From Thalassotalea marina (GTDB taxonomy: Bacteria > Pseudomonadota > Gammaproteobacteria > Enterobacterales > Alteromonadaceae), in the NCBI RefSeq assembly GCF_014656435.1, contig NZ_BNCK01000009.1, positions 162,592 to 226,591 on the forward strand: 64,000 nt of DNA, in the 5' to 3' direction. The position numbers and the translations under genes are program-made. Within the stretch, counting starts at the first letter, position 1. Each line of letters begins with the position of its first letter. Shown here piece after piece: positions 49,034 to 57,539 of this stretch. The notes beneath the pieces were generated by a model, which saw nothing but the letters and a program-made list of their open reading frames with translations, did not search any database and had not been told where the DNA came from.

Positions 49034-49411
49034 ATGATCCAAAGCCAAAAGCATTTCAATTATCTGCAGGAAATGGGCGTTTCCCTTTGGCGACGACGTG
49101 TACTTGACACAAGTATTGACACTATAAAGGCTAACAACCAGCAGGCATCTTCACTACAAATAAATGTAGCTGACCTGCTCACTCAAACACTTTTCACCGA
49201 TATATTACTGGTATTATCCATTGAGCCTTCAACAGTTAAGCAAATAGACCAAGCGACAATTAATTTAGGCGATTTTCAGTGGCAGTTCTGCGAGCAAAAT
49301 ACCTTCAGCTTTAGCCAACAACAATTAACAACGCCTGTGTTAAATGAGTTAACAACACCAGCAAACAAACGTGCTTTATATCAGCTATTTATAACCAATC
49401 AATTAGTGTAG
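49034..49411 (+). CDS. holD: DNA polymerase III psi subunit HolD
   Basis: A 125-residue protein, normal length for psi. The N-terminal YLQEMGVSLWRRR matches the family's chi-binding segment, and the position immediately upstream of rimI (2 bp) is the conserved holD-rimI context. Psi links the clamp loader to chi and SSB. The sequence is otherwise poorly conserved, so the context carries part of the argument. Confidence 0.8.
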   Translation: MIQSQKHFNYLQEMGVSLWRRRVLDTSIDTIKANNQQASSLQINVADLLTQTLFTDILLVLSIEPSTVKQIDQATINLGDFQWQFCEQNTFSFSQQQLTTPVLNELTTPANKRALYQLFITNQLV

Positions 49412-49413
49412 TT

Positions 49414-49860
49414 ATGACATTGAAATTCACCGCAATCACACAAGATGACGTAAGTCAGCTGATGCCTATAGAAAATGCTTGCCACTCCCACCCGTGGAGC
49501 GAAAAAACTTTTCGTTCATGTATAGGTGGTCGCTATTTTTCCTACTATGTAACATTAGACGATAAAATTTGTGGCTTTTATGTGGCTGAAATCGTATTGG
49601 ACGAAGCAACCTTGATGGATATTTGCATCTCGCCAGACTTTCAAGGTCAAGGACTAGGCAAAAAGGCATTAAACGATTTTGTTTCAAAGGCTCAAGCACT
49701 TGGCGCGAACACGTTATTTTTAGAAGTTAGAGCTAAAAATATCTCTGCTTTGATGATGTATATAAATGCTGGTTTTGTTGAAATCGCCCGACGGACAGGT
49801 TATTACCCGAGTGAAATAGGCTATGAAGACGCCATTGTAATGCAAAAAAAGTTGGCTTAA
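49414..49860 (+). CDS. rimI: Ribosomal protein S18-alanine N-acetyltransferase RimI
   Basis: A 148-residue GNAT-fold acetyltransferase. It shows IENACHSHPWSEKTFRSC near the N terminus, the acetyl-CoA loop SPDFQGQGLGKKAL (~71), EVRAKNISALMMYINAGF (~108) and ARRTGYYP near the end, all typical of RimI. It acetylates the N-terminal alanine of ribosomal protein S18. In many relatives prfC follows; here two other genes and then the interrupted prfC remnant follow. Confidence 0.94.
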   Translation: MTLKFTAITQDDVSQLMPIENACHSHPWSEKTFRSCIGGRYFSYYVTLDDKICGFYVAEIVLDEATLMDICISPDFQGQGLGKKALNDFVSKAQALGANTLFLEVRAKNISALMMYINAGFVEIARRTGYYPSEIGYEDAIVMQKKLA

Positions 49861-49879
49861 CTTTGATGAGCTCCTCTCA

Positions 49880-51076
49880 TTAATCCATCACAAAATCCAT
49901 TTGTAACATCTGTTTGGTTACCTTAAACCCTACAGACTCAAAGCGCCATTTTTCAAGCGCTTTTACAGCATTTTGCTCAAAGGTATTTTTGGGGTTTGCT
50001 TCAATCACTTTAACCCTGCTGACATAACCTTCATGGTCTACATCATAAGTAAGCTTAACGTAGCCTTCGACGCGATTCTGCGCAGCGTTTAGCGGATATT
50101 TTGGTGATATACGGGTAACAACAGCAAGTTTAAAGCCCTGTTCGATCCGGTGATCACTATACACCTTACCGATAAAACTTAATGACACTAGCGAAGCTAA
50201 TAGAGATAGTACAACTAAAGATAAAGCAATCTTTGTTGGTACCTGATTATGTTTAATTTGTTTCACTCTTTCGATTAGTTGATGTTGTGTCGAGTACAAA
50301 TTAAAAGCTAGGGTACTTTGCGGTAATTGTTGCTCACTAATCGCAACCGCTAACAAAGCTTTACTATATTCAACCCTCATAAATTCTGTTTTGTTTGCCA
50401 ATACTTGAGCATCACAGGCTAGCTCCTGATCGCGCCTAAAATAGCGATAGGCTAGCCAAACAAGAGGAGTAAACCAAAAACAAAGTACAAGAATAAAGGC
50501 TAAAGTATTCCACAGATTATCACGACGCTGAAAATGACATAACTCATGTTCAATGATCATCTGTTGATGGTGTTTAGGCAGTGCTTTTTCGAAATTATGC
50601 GGTAATACAAGTTTTGGGCTCACGATACCAATAAGTATTGGTGATTTGATGTTTGCACTAAAAAACGTTGGCAAATGATTCACTCGATGTTGTAAACAAA
50701 CTGAACCCTGTTTGCCCACAGGAACTAAGTTTAACCGGTATAACAACCTATAGTGTTGCCCTGCACTAAACATTAAACCGATAAAAATTCCAGACAACCA
50801 AATAAATTGCCACCAACTGTTTGTACTATATTGCCTAACGACGCTTGAGGTTGAAATCACCATAGATTCTATAGGTTGAGCCAACTGTACCTCTTGCCAT
50901 GGAGCCGGCAATAGGAAGACGAGTAAAGACATTGGCAACATGCTCCACAGCACGTACATAACATTTACGCCTAAATGAGCAATGACGTGTCGCCTGACAG
51001 CTAACAACAAGACAATAGCGAGATTAAGAAAGGCGACATACGTCAATATTTCGTTAAATAATGAAAAACTAAGCAT
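49880..51076 (-). CDS. BlaR1-type M56 metallopeptidase with C-terminal TonB-like domain
   Basis: A 398-residue membrane protein: four N-terminal helices around a cytoplasmic zinc-protease domain (HELCH at ~205-209, EHELCHFQRRDNLW) and, after the last helix (~300), a TonB C-terminal-like domain (ISPKYPLNAAQNRVEGYVKL, LEKWRFE) instead of a penicillin-binding sensor. Such M56-TonB fusions are common in marine gammaproteobacteria, but the signal is unknown. The start at 51076 overlaps the blaI-like stop by 8 bp. Confidence 0.82.
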   Translation of the reverse strand: MLSFSLFNEILTYVAFLNLAIVLLLAVRRHVIAHLGVNVMYVLWSMLPMSLLVFLLPAPWQEVQLAQPIESMVISTSSVVRQYSTNSWWQFIWLSGIFIGLMFSAGQHYRLLYRLNLVPVGKQGSVCLQHRVNHLPTFFSANIKSPILIGIVSPKLVLPHNFEKALPKHHQQMIIEHELCHFQRRDNLWNTLAFILVLCFWFTPLVWLAYRYFRRDQELACDAQVLANKTEFMRVEYSKALLAVAISEQQLPQSTLAFNLYSTQHQLIERVKQIKHNQVPTKIALSLVVLSLLASLVSLSFIGKVYSDHRIEQGFKLAVVTRISPKYPLNAAQNRVEGYVKLTYDVDHEGYVSRVKVIEANPKNTFEQNAVKALEKWRFESVGFKVTKQMLQMDFVMD

Positions 51077-51482
51077 CTTGGCCTTTGTTACCGCTTTGTT
51101 CTTTTTCCCAATCGTCAATGATCGATTTTAACTGCTCGATGTCCTCGGCTTGTAAGGTGTTGTTTTTTGCAAAACCAGCAACCAAAGGAGAAAGTCGGCC
51201 AGAAAAGATCCTTTCAATAAAGCTTTTACTGGCCTTTTGTCGATAATCTTCACGGCTAACTAGTGGAAAATACAAATAGGTTCTTCCTTGTTTTTCAAAG
51301 GAAATCGCCTGTTTTTTAACTAATCGATTAATCAGCGTTTTTACCGTTTTATCATGCCATGGTTTATCTTTATTTAACCGTTCAACAAGATCGTTAGCCG
51401 TTACTGGATATTCGCGCCACATCGCATCTAAAATTTCGAACTCTGTTGGTGAGATTTCTGCCATATCACTTAATTTTTCCAT
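51069..51482 (-). CDS. BlaI/MecI-family transcriptional repressor
   Basis: A 137-residue winged-helix repressor: ISPTEFEILDAMWREYPVTA, then WHDKTVKTLINRLVKKQAIS and GRTYLYFPLVSREDY, the standard BlaI/MecI layout with a C-terminal dimerisation helix. It is normally inactivated by proteolysis triggered by its M56 partner, encoded next with an 8-bp overlap. Targets are presumably its own operon and others not in the window. Confidence 0.9.
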   Translation of the reverse strand: MEKLSDMAEISPTEFEILDAMWREYPVTANDLVERLNKDKPWHDKTVKTLINRLVKKQAISFEKQGRTYLYFPLVSREDYRQKASKSFIERIFSGRLSPLVAGFAKNNTLQAEDIEQLKSIIDDWEKEQSGNKGQDA

Positions 51483-51716
51483 TCGTCATCCCCTTAGATT
51501 ACACCTGTAATAAGTTATGTCAATCAATGGAAAGCTGACAAATGAACAACCTAGATATAAGCCTTAAGCATTAGCGCTTTCTTTCACTTAAACTTTTTTA
51601 TTTACCATCACAAAATTGTACTGTTTTTATTGCTGCCCTTGCCGCAGGTTTGGGGTATAATGCCGCGCGTAATTTTTCATCTATTTTCAATTGATAACAT
51701 CTAACGGGTAATTTGC

Positions 51717-51803
51717 ATGTCTGTACAACAGCAGGAAGTCGATATTCGCAGAACCTTCGCGATCATCTCGCACCCTGATGCCGCCCAGCCTTTCAACGCT
51801 TAA
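51717..51803 (+). pseudogene. prfC: prfC 5' remnant (release factor 3), interrupted by ICE insertion
   Basis: The ATG at 51717 begins MSVQQQEVDIRRTFAIISHP-DA, the N terminus of peptide-chain release factor 3, up to the point where GKTT should follow. Instead the frame continues AQPFNA and stops at 51803. The break lies in codon ~22, exactly where SXT/R391 ICEs integrate. The native prfC promoter and start codon are stranded here; the rest of prfC is expected beyond the other end of the element with a start supplied by the ICE. Confidence 0.9.
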
Positions 51804-52569
51804 AACCACCTTTCATTGCACACCACAATCACATCTCTACGTACTGAATTTAAAGGTTTTTTGTCTTTTTCTCGTTTCTTTGCTTTTCAATGATGTTCAA
51901 GCGTAACCTCGGAAAGTGTGTACAAACTTGAGTACAAATTCCGTTTTAGAGGCCTTTGGCGAAAATTCCATGACACAAACCTGGCTGTAGGCCTTTTCGT
52001 TACTGGGTTTGACGTAAAAAGTACTACCGTTAAAAAGAGTCTCTTTTTTTTGGTAAATGTTTTCTTCTGTGCCAAATTACAAAATTTAATGAGGGAGTTT
52101 ATTGTTGGTGTAATTTTTGCTCTAGTGTTTGTTTTTGAAGATGCTTGAAGCGAACCAATACGGTTATTTCTAATTGAGATATCAGACTTACCTTCAAATT
52201 TAGTTGCTGTTTACACCATCATTTTGCACTTGTTTTTCGACTTGTGTGTACAAAATTTCCTGTAACTGTGTACAAACTTCCTCTTTGTTGCACTTATCTT
52301 CTGGCGATTTGACGCGAGTTCTTCTGTAGCCCTTGCTGTATAAGGTCTGAGCGACAAAAGTACTTAGGGAGTTTGATGCGTCAGTTCGCGATTATCAGCG
52401 AGAGTATCGCTCTTTTGTCGATGACAAAAATCTCCTTCTACTTATATATAATTATGTATCAGTTCATCACTTTTGATATGTAATGGCTAATCGAATTTGT
52501 GTTATTTGAGTTACTGTGATATGTTTTTGTATATAATTATTCTTAAGTGATGCATTAAGGCGTATCGAA
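51804..52569. repeat. ICE end region with TGTGTACAAA direct repeats
   Basis: This 766-bp non-coding stretch between the att core and hipB contains three direct repeats TGTGTACAAA(A/C)TT at 51917-51929, 52245-52257 and 52267-52279, plus a partial AGTACAAATT at 51931-51940. Their position beside the att core suggests arm-type integrase or Xis binding sites. Nearer hipB, TATATAATTAT occurs twice (52445-52455 and 52530-52540); the second contains a -10-like TATAAT, so these may be HipB operators. Short ORFs on both strands here show no recognisable protein. Confidence 0.55.
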
Positions 52570-52890
52570 ATGAGCTATGTAACAGAGCAGATACTAGAAA
52601 GTCTTCGAGAAGCTCGGGTACGAAAGGGGTTTAGCCAGAGAGAGTTAAGTGCTCGTTCGGGGGTGCCTCAAAGCCATATTTCGAAAATCGAGTCTGGCAG
52701 TGTTGATTTAAGAATATCCAGTTTGATTGCACTTGCCCGTGTACTAGACCTAGAGCTATTGGTTGCGCCTAAAAAATCTGTACCTGCCATCAAGTCGATC
52801 ATTCGAAGTGGACAAGGTATTAACGGCATCAGCGACGAGGGTGAGCCAATGTCGCCCGCATATCAGTTAGAGGAAGACGACGATGACTAA
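52570..52890 (+). CDS. hipB: HipB-like antitoxin/repressor
   Basis: A 106-residue protein with an XRE-type helix-turn-helix (REARVRKGFSQRELSARSGV then PQSHISKIESGSVDLRISSL) and an acidic C-terminal tail (LEEDDDD). It overlaps the hipA-like gene by 8 bp. In HipBA systems HipB binds HipA, neutralises it and represses the operon through upstream operators, which fits the repeated TATATAATTAT sequences. It sits between the att site and xis. Confidence 0.82.
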   Translation: MSYVTEQILESLREARVRKGFSQRELSARSGVPQSHISKIESGSVDLRISSLIALARVLDLELLVAPKKSVPAIKSIIRSGQGINGISDEGEPMSPAYQLEEDDDD

Positions 52891-54097
52891 CCATGTCTCT
52901 ACGCTCAACGTTTTGCTTTACGGTGAACCCATTGCAACGATCACCAACGTGGGCAATGACAGAACGATTTTTGCCTTTATGGATTCGTACATTAATGACG
53001 AATCACGGCCTGTGTTAGGGCTTGGCTTTAAAGATTCGCTAGGTGGCTTGCTGACTAGCTTCAAACCTACCCAAACTAAGTTAACCCCGTTTTTCTCTAA
53101 CCTTTTGCCAGAAGAAACCATGCGTAATTACCTGGCTGAGCGTGCTGGTGTGAACCCAGCACGGGAATTTTTTCTATTGTGGGTACTGGGGCAGGATTTA
53201 GCTGGCGCGATCACGGTTGAGCCTGCGGATGATGAAGCCTTACCACCTAATGTGCATCAAGACATAGAAGGTGAAACGAAGACAGATGGGCCAATGCGTT
53301 TTTCATTAGCGGGAGTGCAATTGAAGTTTTCAGCTGTGCAGCAGGCAAATGGCGGTTTGACGATCCCAGCAACCGGTCAAGGTGGTTCTTGGATTGTAAA
53401 ATTGCCGTCGTCTCGATTTGAAGCTGTGCCAGAAAATGAATATTCGATGATGGAACTGGCTCGAATGTTGGGAATGGACGTGCCAGAAACGCAGCTACTC
53501 CCTATTAATCGAATTGCTAATATCCCAAATGGAATTGGCAAATTTGGTGACAGTGCGTTTGTGATTAAGCGTTTTGACCGTGCAGATGGTCAAGCTGTGC
53601 ACATTGAGGACTTTGCGCAAGTGTTTGGCGTTTATCCTCAAGATAAATACAAAAAAGCTAGTATGCGGAATATTGCTCAGGTTATCGGTATTGAAGGCCA
53701 AGACGAAGACATTGCAGAATTTACTCGCCGATTGGTGTTCAATACTCTAATTGGTAATGCTGATATGCATTTGAAGAATTGGTCTGTGATCTACAAAGAT
53801 AAGCGCACAGCGTCTATTGCACCTGCTTATGACTTTGTTTCAACCATTCCCTATATCCCAGATGATAGTGCATCGCTTAAGGTGAGTCGTAGCAAGAGAT
53901 TCAGCGATTTCACGCTGGATGAGCTATCACACTTAGCGGCTAAAGCCATGTTGCCAGAAAAATTGGTGTTAGATACCGCAAAGCAAACTGTAGCAGGCTT
54001 CCATGAGGTATGGGCGAAAGAAAAAGCGCATTTACCCCTCACTAAGTCAGTGATTGAAGCCATCGAAATGCACTTACGAAGCATACCGCTACGCTGA
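52883..54097 (+). CDS. hipA: HipA-like serine/threonine kinase toxin
   Basis: A 404-residue HipA-family kinase: N-terminal domain (LNVLLYGEPIATI), a loop MRFSLAGVQLKFSA equivalent to the autophosphorylation/ATP loop, a binding lysine region SWIVKLPSS, the catalytic NADMHLKNWS (~300) and PAYDFVSTIPY. All kinase elements appear intact. HipA toxins phosphorylate glutamyl-tRNA synthetase in E. coli and cause persistence; the target here is unknown. On an ICE the pair most likely stabilises the element. SXT itself carries a hipAB elsewhere, so this position is notable. Confidence 0.85.
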   Translation: MTNHVSTLNVLLYGEPIATITNVGNDRTIFAFMDSYINDESRPVLGLGFKDSLGGLLTSFKPTQTKLTPFFSNLLPEETMRNYLAERAGVNPAREFFLLWVLGQDLAGAITVEPADDEALPPNVHQDIEGETKTDGPMRFSLAGVQLKFSAVQQANGGLTIPATGQGGSWIVKLPSSRFEAVPENEYSMMELARMLGMDVPETQLLPINRIANIPNGIGKFGDSAFVIKRFDRADGQAVHIEDFAQVFGVYPQDKYKKASMRNIAQVIGIEGQDEDIAEFTRRLVFNTLIGNADMHLKNWSVIYKDKRTASIAPAYDFVSTIPYIPDDSASLKVSRSKRFSDFTLDELSHLAAKAMLPEKLVLDTAKQTVAGFHEVWAKEKAHLPLTKSVIEAIEMHLRSIPLR

Positions 54098-54164
54098 ATT
54101 TCTGGAAGCTAGAGTGTGAATATCGATGTTTGTCGTAATGATGGTTTAACTTCACGCTAATTTA

Positions 54165-54179
54165 CGGCGCTTTGCGCCG
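54165..54179. terminator. GC-rich hairpin after hipA
   Basis: Perfect stem CGGCGC/GCGCCG with a TTT loop, 68 bp after hipA. A long T run is missing, so efficiency is doubtful. The rest of the 225-bp gap to xis holds nothing recognisable. Confidence 0.4.
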
Positions 54180-54322
54180 AAAATTGGACGTTTGGTAAAC
54201 TGAATAATGATACCAGTGTTTTTATACGGCTGATCTTCTGAACAAATCATGCATCTTTCTGACCATCAACAAGTGATGAATCAGGCGATGATAGCTTTAC
54301 ATTGATTTTCAGGAGAATGCAG

Positions 54323-54517
54323 ATGACAGCAGTAGCGCACCAAGTAACCCCTTTTCTCACGTCTTACGAAGTTATGGCTCGTTACCACATTAGCTATACG
54401 ACGCTCTGGCGAAGAATAAAAGATGGCAGCTTGCCTCAACCTCGTATCAACCGAAATACACGAAACAAGCTTTGGCACATTGAAGACTTGGAGGAGTATG
54501 AGAACAGTGAAGGTTGA
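54323..54517 (+). CDS. xis: Excisionase (recombination directionality factor) Xis
   Basis: A 65-residue AlpA/MerR-like DNA-binding protein: FLTSYEVMARYHISYTTLWR then RIKDGSLPQP, the helix-turn-helix and wing of phage-type excisionases. Position and orientation, convergent with int and next to the attachment end, agree with SXT xis. It directs the integrase toward excision. The ATG at 54323 has AGGAG 7 nt upstream; in-frame upstream starts lack one. Confidence 0.8.
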   Translation: MTAVAHQVTPFLTSYEVMARYHISYTTLWRRIKDGSLPQPRINRNTRNKLWHIEDLEEYENSEG

Positions 54518-54569
54518 GCAGGGTTTAAAGTGTTAAGGGCAAAGTACAGCCCTTAACCTCTTATCAGTA

Positions 54570-54782
54570 TTATTCGTTGATGTTGTCAGGCTTGTCGTGA
54601 TTTGGATTGTTTCGGGCGTACTCCACACCATTGCGCTTGTAAATGTGCGTGTCTGGATGTTTACCTTCCTTAACTTCACGAACCAGTGTTTTTCGACTTA
54701 CTTCGCCGCGCCCTGTAATTGTGTAGCTATCATTTCCACCATTTTTACCGCCATTGCCGTTGATACTTGAACCTTTCGCCAT
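54570..54782 (-). CDS. Small DUF3892-like protein
   Basis: A 70-residue hydrophilic protein with a glycine/asparagine-rich N terminus (MAKGSSINGNGGKNGGND) and a C-terminal part EVKEGKHPDTHIYKRNGVEY resembling DUF3892. It has a GAGGA ribosome site. Function is unknown. It lies between xis and int, both of which concern excision, and may be an ancillary regulator; that is a guess. Confidence 0.55.
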   Translation of the reverse strand: MAKGSSINGNGGKNGGNDSYTITGRGEVSRKTLVREVKEGKHPDTHIYKRNGVEYARNNPNHDKPDNINE

Positions 54783-54969
54783 CTGGAATCCTCAATAAAT
54801 TGAATCTAACTGGTTGTGCATTCAAGAACAGCAATTGAACCAGGGTTTCACTTCCTAGAGCACTACAAAATACATGTGGTTTCAAACTGAGAAACTCAAG
54901 AGTTCAGGCTGAAAAATGACCAGATTAAACCCTGATGATAGCTATGGGGCTTAAGCCTAGTTTTAAAGC

Positions 54970-55011
54970 GACCAGTCAAAAAACAACATTGAGAAGGTTT
55001 TTGACATGGTC
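54970..55011. repeat. Imperfect inverted repeat downstream of int
   Basis: GACCAGTCAAAAAAC (54970-54984) pairs with GTTTTTGACATGGTC (54997-55011) apart from a central mismatch/bulge. It lies 38 bp beyond the int stop codon and may act as its terminator or as a protein-binding site. Confidence 0.45.
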
Positions 55012-55049
55012 ACAATTAGGAATACCAATCTACTGGTAGCGACAAATTC

Positions 55050-56291
55050 TTACTGTCCGAAACGCCAGTTGAATGGAAAGCCTGTCGGCTCGATGATGGT
55101 TTCTAGTTGTTGATACCAAACGTCGTAAGCATGACGCATTTCATCCAGGTACTGATATTGGTTGTAGATAGCATCCAATCCTTTTTTGCTGTGGCCAATC
55201 ATCAACTCGGCAACTTCTTGCGTCGTGATGGCCGACATTCGTGTTCGCATCGTTCTTCGAAGATCATGCATAGACCAATGTTCCATCTCAACACCAAGCG
55301 ACCTGCGAGCCCAGATTTTCACATTGTTAGGAATAGTGGTATCAAAGCCATTTGTGGCAAGCTCTTCTTGTCCGTTCGCGGGAAACAAGTAAGTTGATTT
55401 GCTCATCTGCATCGCCAATTCAATCAGCTCAATTGCAGGCCTAATCAATGGTCGCATGATTGGCGCTCCAATTTTCTCACCTTGTTTGCGGATCTCTATG
55501 GGCACTGTCCACATTGCAGATTGCAAATCAAAGTGATGCTTTTCAGCTTGAATGAGTTCACCCTTGCGACCGCCCAATAGCAGAAGCAGTTTTATGTAGA
55601 TGCGGTTCTTCTCAGTGATTTTTGACTCATGCAAATAGCGCCAAAGTATCCTGATCTCGTTGTCATTTAGCACCCGAGTTCGTTTGCCTTTCTTACCGCC
55701 AACCTTTTTTGCTGTGATCCCAGCGGCAGCGTTAATTTCCAAAATTTGTTCATCAATCAGCCAGTCATAAAACTTGTGCAGCACAGACACCAGACGTTCT
55801 GTGTTTGAAGGGGACGACTCCGAAACCTCACGAAGACAGTTTCGTAAGGACAATTCATTGATGTCAGTTATTGGGTACTTGCCAAGTCGGGGCAGCAAAT
55901 ATATTTCACTGCTGCGTTTTTGGTAGTGCCACGTTTTCTCCTTTAGCCCTTGCTTACCGGCAGAGTCTATCCAGTCTCGAAAAATCGATTCGAAGCTTTG
56001 GTTGGCAGAATACTTGGCCCGTTCCTGCTGTAGGTAGAGCTTGGGGTTTCTGCCCTGGTCGAGTACCGCCCTTAACCTATCCAGCTCATTCCTGGCTTCA
56101 GCAAGCTTCATAAGTGGGTAAGTACCTATGTCTACCCGCTGTTGCTTGCCATCGAACCGATAACGAAACTGAAAAACAATTTTGCCCTTGGGCGAGACCC
56201 GAGCACTTAGTCCATCTCGGTCAGCTTTTACTACGGTTTCTTTTGCTTCTTTATTTAACCTGGCATCGAGCCAGCTAACTGATAACGCCAT
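55050..56291 (-). CDS. int: SXT/R391-type tyrosine recombinase (integrase)
   Basis: A 413-residue P4-type integrase, the same length as SXT Int. The N-terminal DUF4102-like arm-binding domain has GLSARVSPKGKIVFQFRYRF; catalytic residues are Arg242 (GGRKGELI), His342 and Arg345 (MHDLRRTMRT), His367 (IGHSKKG) and Tyr376 (DAIYNQYQY), all present. It catalyses recombination between attP and the prfC attB site. It reads toward the chromosomal junction. srpR lies 1 bp upstream on the same strand, so int may be read from the srp operon as well as its own promoter. Confidence 0.93.
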   Translation of the reverse strand: MALSVSWLDARLNKEAKETVVKADRDGLSARVSPKGKIVFQFRYRFDGKQQRVDIGTYPLMKLAEARNELDRLRAVLDQGRNPKLYLQQERAKYSANQSFESIFRDWIDSAGKQGLKEKTWHYQKRSSEIYLLPRLGKYPITDINELSLRNCLREVSESSPSNTERLVSVLHKFYDWLIDEQILEINAAAGITAKKVGGKKGKRTRVLNDNEIRILWRYLHESKITEKNRIYIKLLLLLGGRKGELIQAEKHHFDLQSAMWTVPIEIRKQGEKIGAPIMRPLIRPAIELIELAMQMSKSTYLFPANGQEELATNGFDTTIPNNVKIWARRSLGVEMEHWSMHDLRRTMRTRMSAITTQEVAELMIGHSKKGLDAIYNQYQYLDEMRHAYDVWYQQLETIIEPTGFPFNWRFGQ

Positions 56292-56292
56292 G

Positions 56293-56562
56293 TTATAAGC
56301 CCAGCCCTAGTTTTGATTTTAATGATTGTTTGCGTGATTCTGCTTTGGGTTCTGGCGCTGTACTCATAGAAGTCACTTCACCATCTGGTGCATGGCCATC
56401 CACCGGTGCAGATGTAGTGGATAAATTGGGTTGGCTCATGTGGATTAAGCCAAAGGTGGCCAGCATCCTCAGACGCTCAGCGCGTTCCCGTGGCGGCGTC
56501 TTTTCTAATTCTTTGAGCAGTTCAGGGTGGCTCCCTGGGGGAATGTTGACGACGACTCTCAT
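56293..56562 (-). CDS. srpR: SrpR, small DNA-binding partition protein
   Basis: An 89-residue protein: N-terminal VVVNIPPGSHPELLKELEKT suggests a ribbon-helix-helix-type DNA-binding domain, followed by a Pro/Ala/Ser-rich linker and a basic end (SRKQSLKSKLGLGL). It follows the actin-like srpM almost without a gap. In SXT/R391 ICEs SrpM, SrpR and the srpC site form a partition system stabilising the replicating excised form. The ATG at 56562 has GGGG upstream; a GTG at 56568 overlapping the srpM stop is an alternative. Confidence 0.75.
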   Translation of the reverse strand: MRVVVNIPPGSHPELLKELEKTPPRERAERLRMLATFGLIHMSQPNLSTTSAPVDGHAPDGEVTSMSTAPEPKAESRKQSLKSKLGLGL

Positions 56563-56564
56563 GA

Positions 56565-57539
56565 TCACGCCCCATAAAACCAGAAGCCTCGGACGTTCGC
56601 CAAAACAGACTGTTCCGGTACGATAATCTTGCTTCGTGAAAAAATCTCCTTGGCCGCTTCCTTATAAGCCAAGGCTCCACCTCCGGCGATCAATACCAAG
56701 TCCGCATTAATGCTTTCGTCACGCATGGATTGGCGCATGGCTGTAAGAGCAATAGGCGCTACCTTTTTCATGGCAGCATTCAGATAAGGTGAAATATCGA
56801 CTTTTTCTCCAAATAGCAGCACCTGCAAGTCGCCGGTTCTCATGGCTTTTTCAAGTCGATCCATACCCACTTTGGCACCATGATCTTCCGAAATCAGCTT
56901 ATCAATCGTTTCCAGTAGCACGGACATTGCCTGAAGACTGGTTCCTGATGAGCTGTAGCGAATTTCTCCGGCCTCAAGGGCAACCCAGTCAACAGAAAAG
57001 AAGCCGGGATCGATGACGACGACGCGACCTTCTTCAATCAAGCCCAAATCACCACCTGTTTGAACCAGATCCATGTAGGCACCGGCAGGCTGCGGCAGCA
57101 CTTTGACGTCATGAACAGTGATGCTGCGCTTAGGTGTCACTTGATGGACACCTTTTAAACGCTGCACAAGGTCAGACTTACGTTGTGGTTCATGAAACTG
57201 GGAAACCGGTAATCCAGTGACAACCAAATCGATGGAGTCAGTTTCAGCCATTAACAAGGCGGCATGAAAAAGCGCCTTATAGGTCTTTGTGGTGGGATAC
57301 TCCGGGTGAAGCTCTCGCTCCCAGCCTTGAAGGCGTCCAGCAGGCACTCCAGCGGCCCAACGCTCATTATCGACAGACACATACAAACAAGTTTCATCAT
57401 CGCCTCCACCGATACGCTCCGGCATACGATCCGCAGGACCGGCACCCGCAGGCAGAATAATGGTTTTCGGTTCACTGCCTGATTGGCCAATTGCCAGCTT
57501 CAGGTTTGAGTAACCGATATCTACGCCTAGTACAAACAT
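56565..57539 (-). CDS. srpM: SrpM, ParM/StbA-like actin ATPase
   Basis: A 324-residue actin-like ATPase: phosphate-1 loop LGVDIGYSNLKLAIG at the N terminus, phosphate-2-like VVVIDPGFFSVDWVALE (~180) and adenosine motif LVLIAGGGALAYKEA (~290). This matches ParM/Alp-type partition proteins. It polymerises to separate copies of the circular ICE. The ATG at 57539 has AGGAG 6 nt upstream, while a further in-frame start 21 bp upstream lacks a site. Upstream direct repeats may be the SrpR-bound centromere. Confidence 0.85.
   Translation of the reverse strand: MFVLGVDIGYSNLKLAIGQSGSEPKTIILPAGAGPADRMPERIGGGDDETCLYVSVDNERWAAGVPAGRLQGWERELHPEYPTTKTYKALFHAALLMAETDSIDLVVTGLPVSQFHEPQRKSDLVQRLKGVHQVTPKRSITVHDVKVLPQPAGAYMDLVQTGGDLGLIEEGRVVVIDPGFFSVDWVALEAGEIRYSSSGTSLQAMSVLLETIDKLISEDHGAKVGMDRLEKAMRTGDLQVLLFGEKVDISPYLNAAMKKVAPIALTAMRQSMRDESINADLVLIAGGGALAYKEAAKEIFSRSKIIVPEQSVLANVRGFWFYGA

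Noticed and set aside
51887..52148. Overlapping ORFs on both strands near the att site
   Set aside because: Neither resembles a known protein and the region is better explained by att-site repeats.
54165..54179. Integron-type recombination site after hipA
   Set aside because: Only a short GC hairpin; the conserved ends of attC sites are absent.
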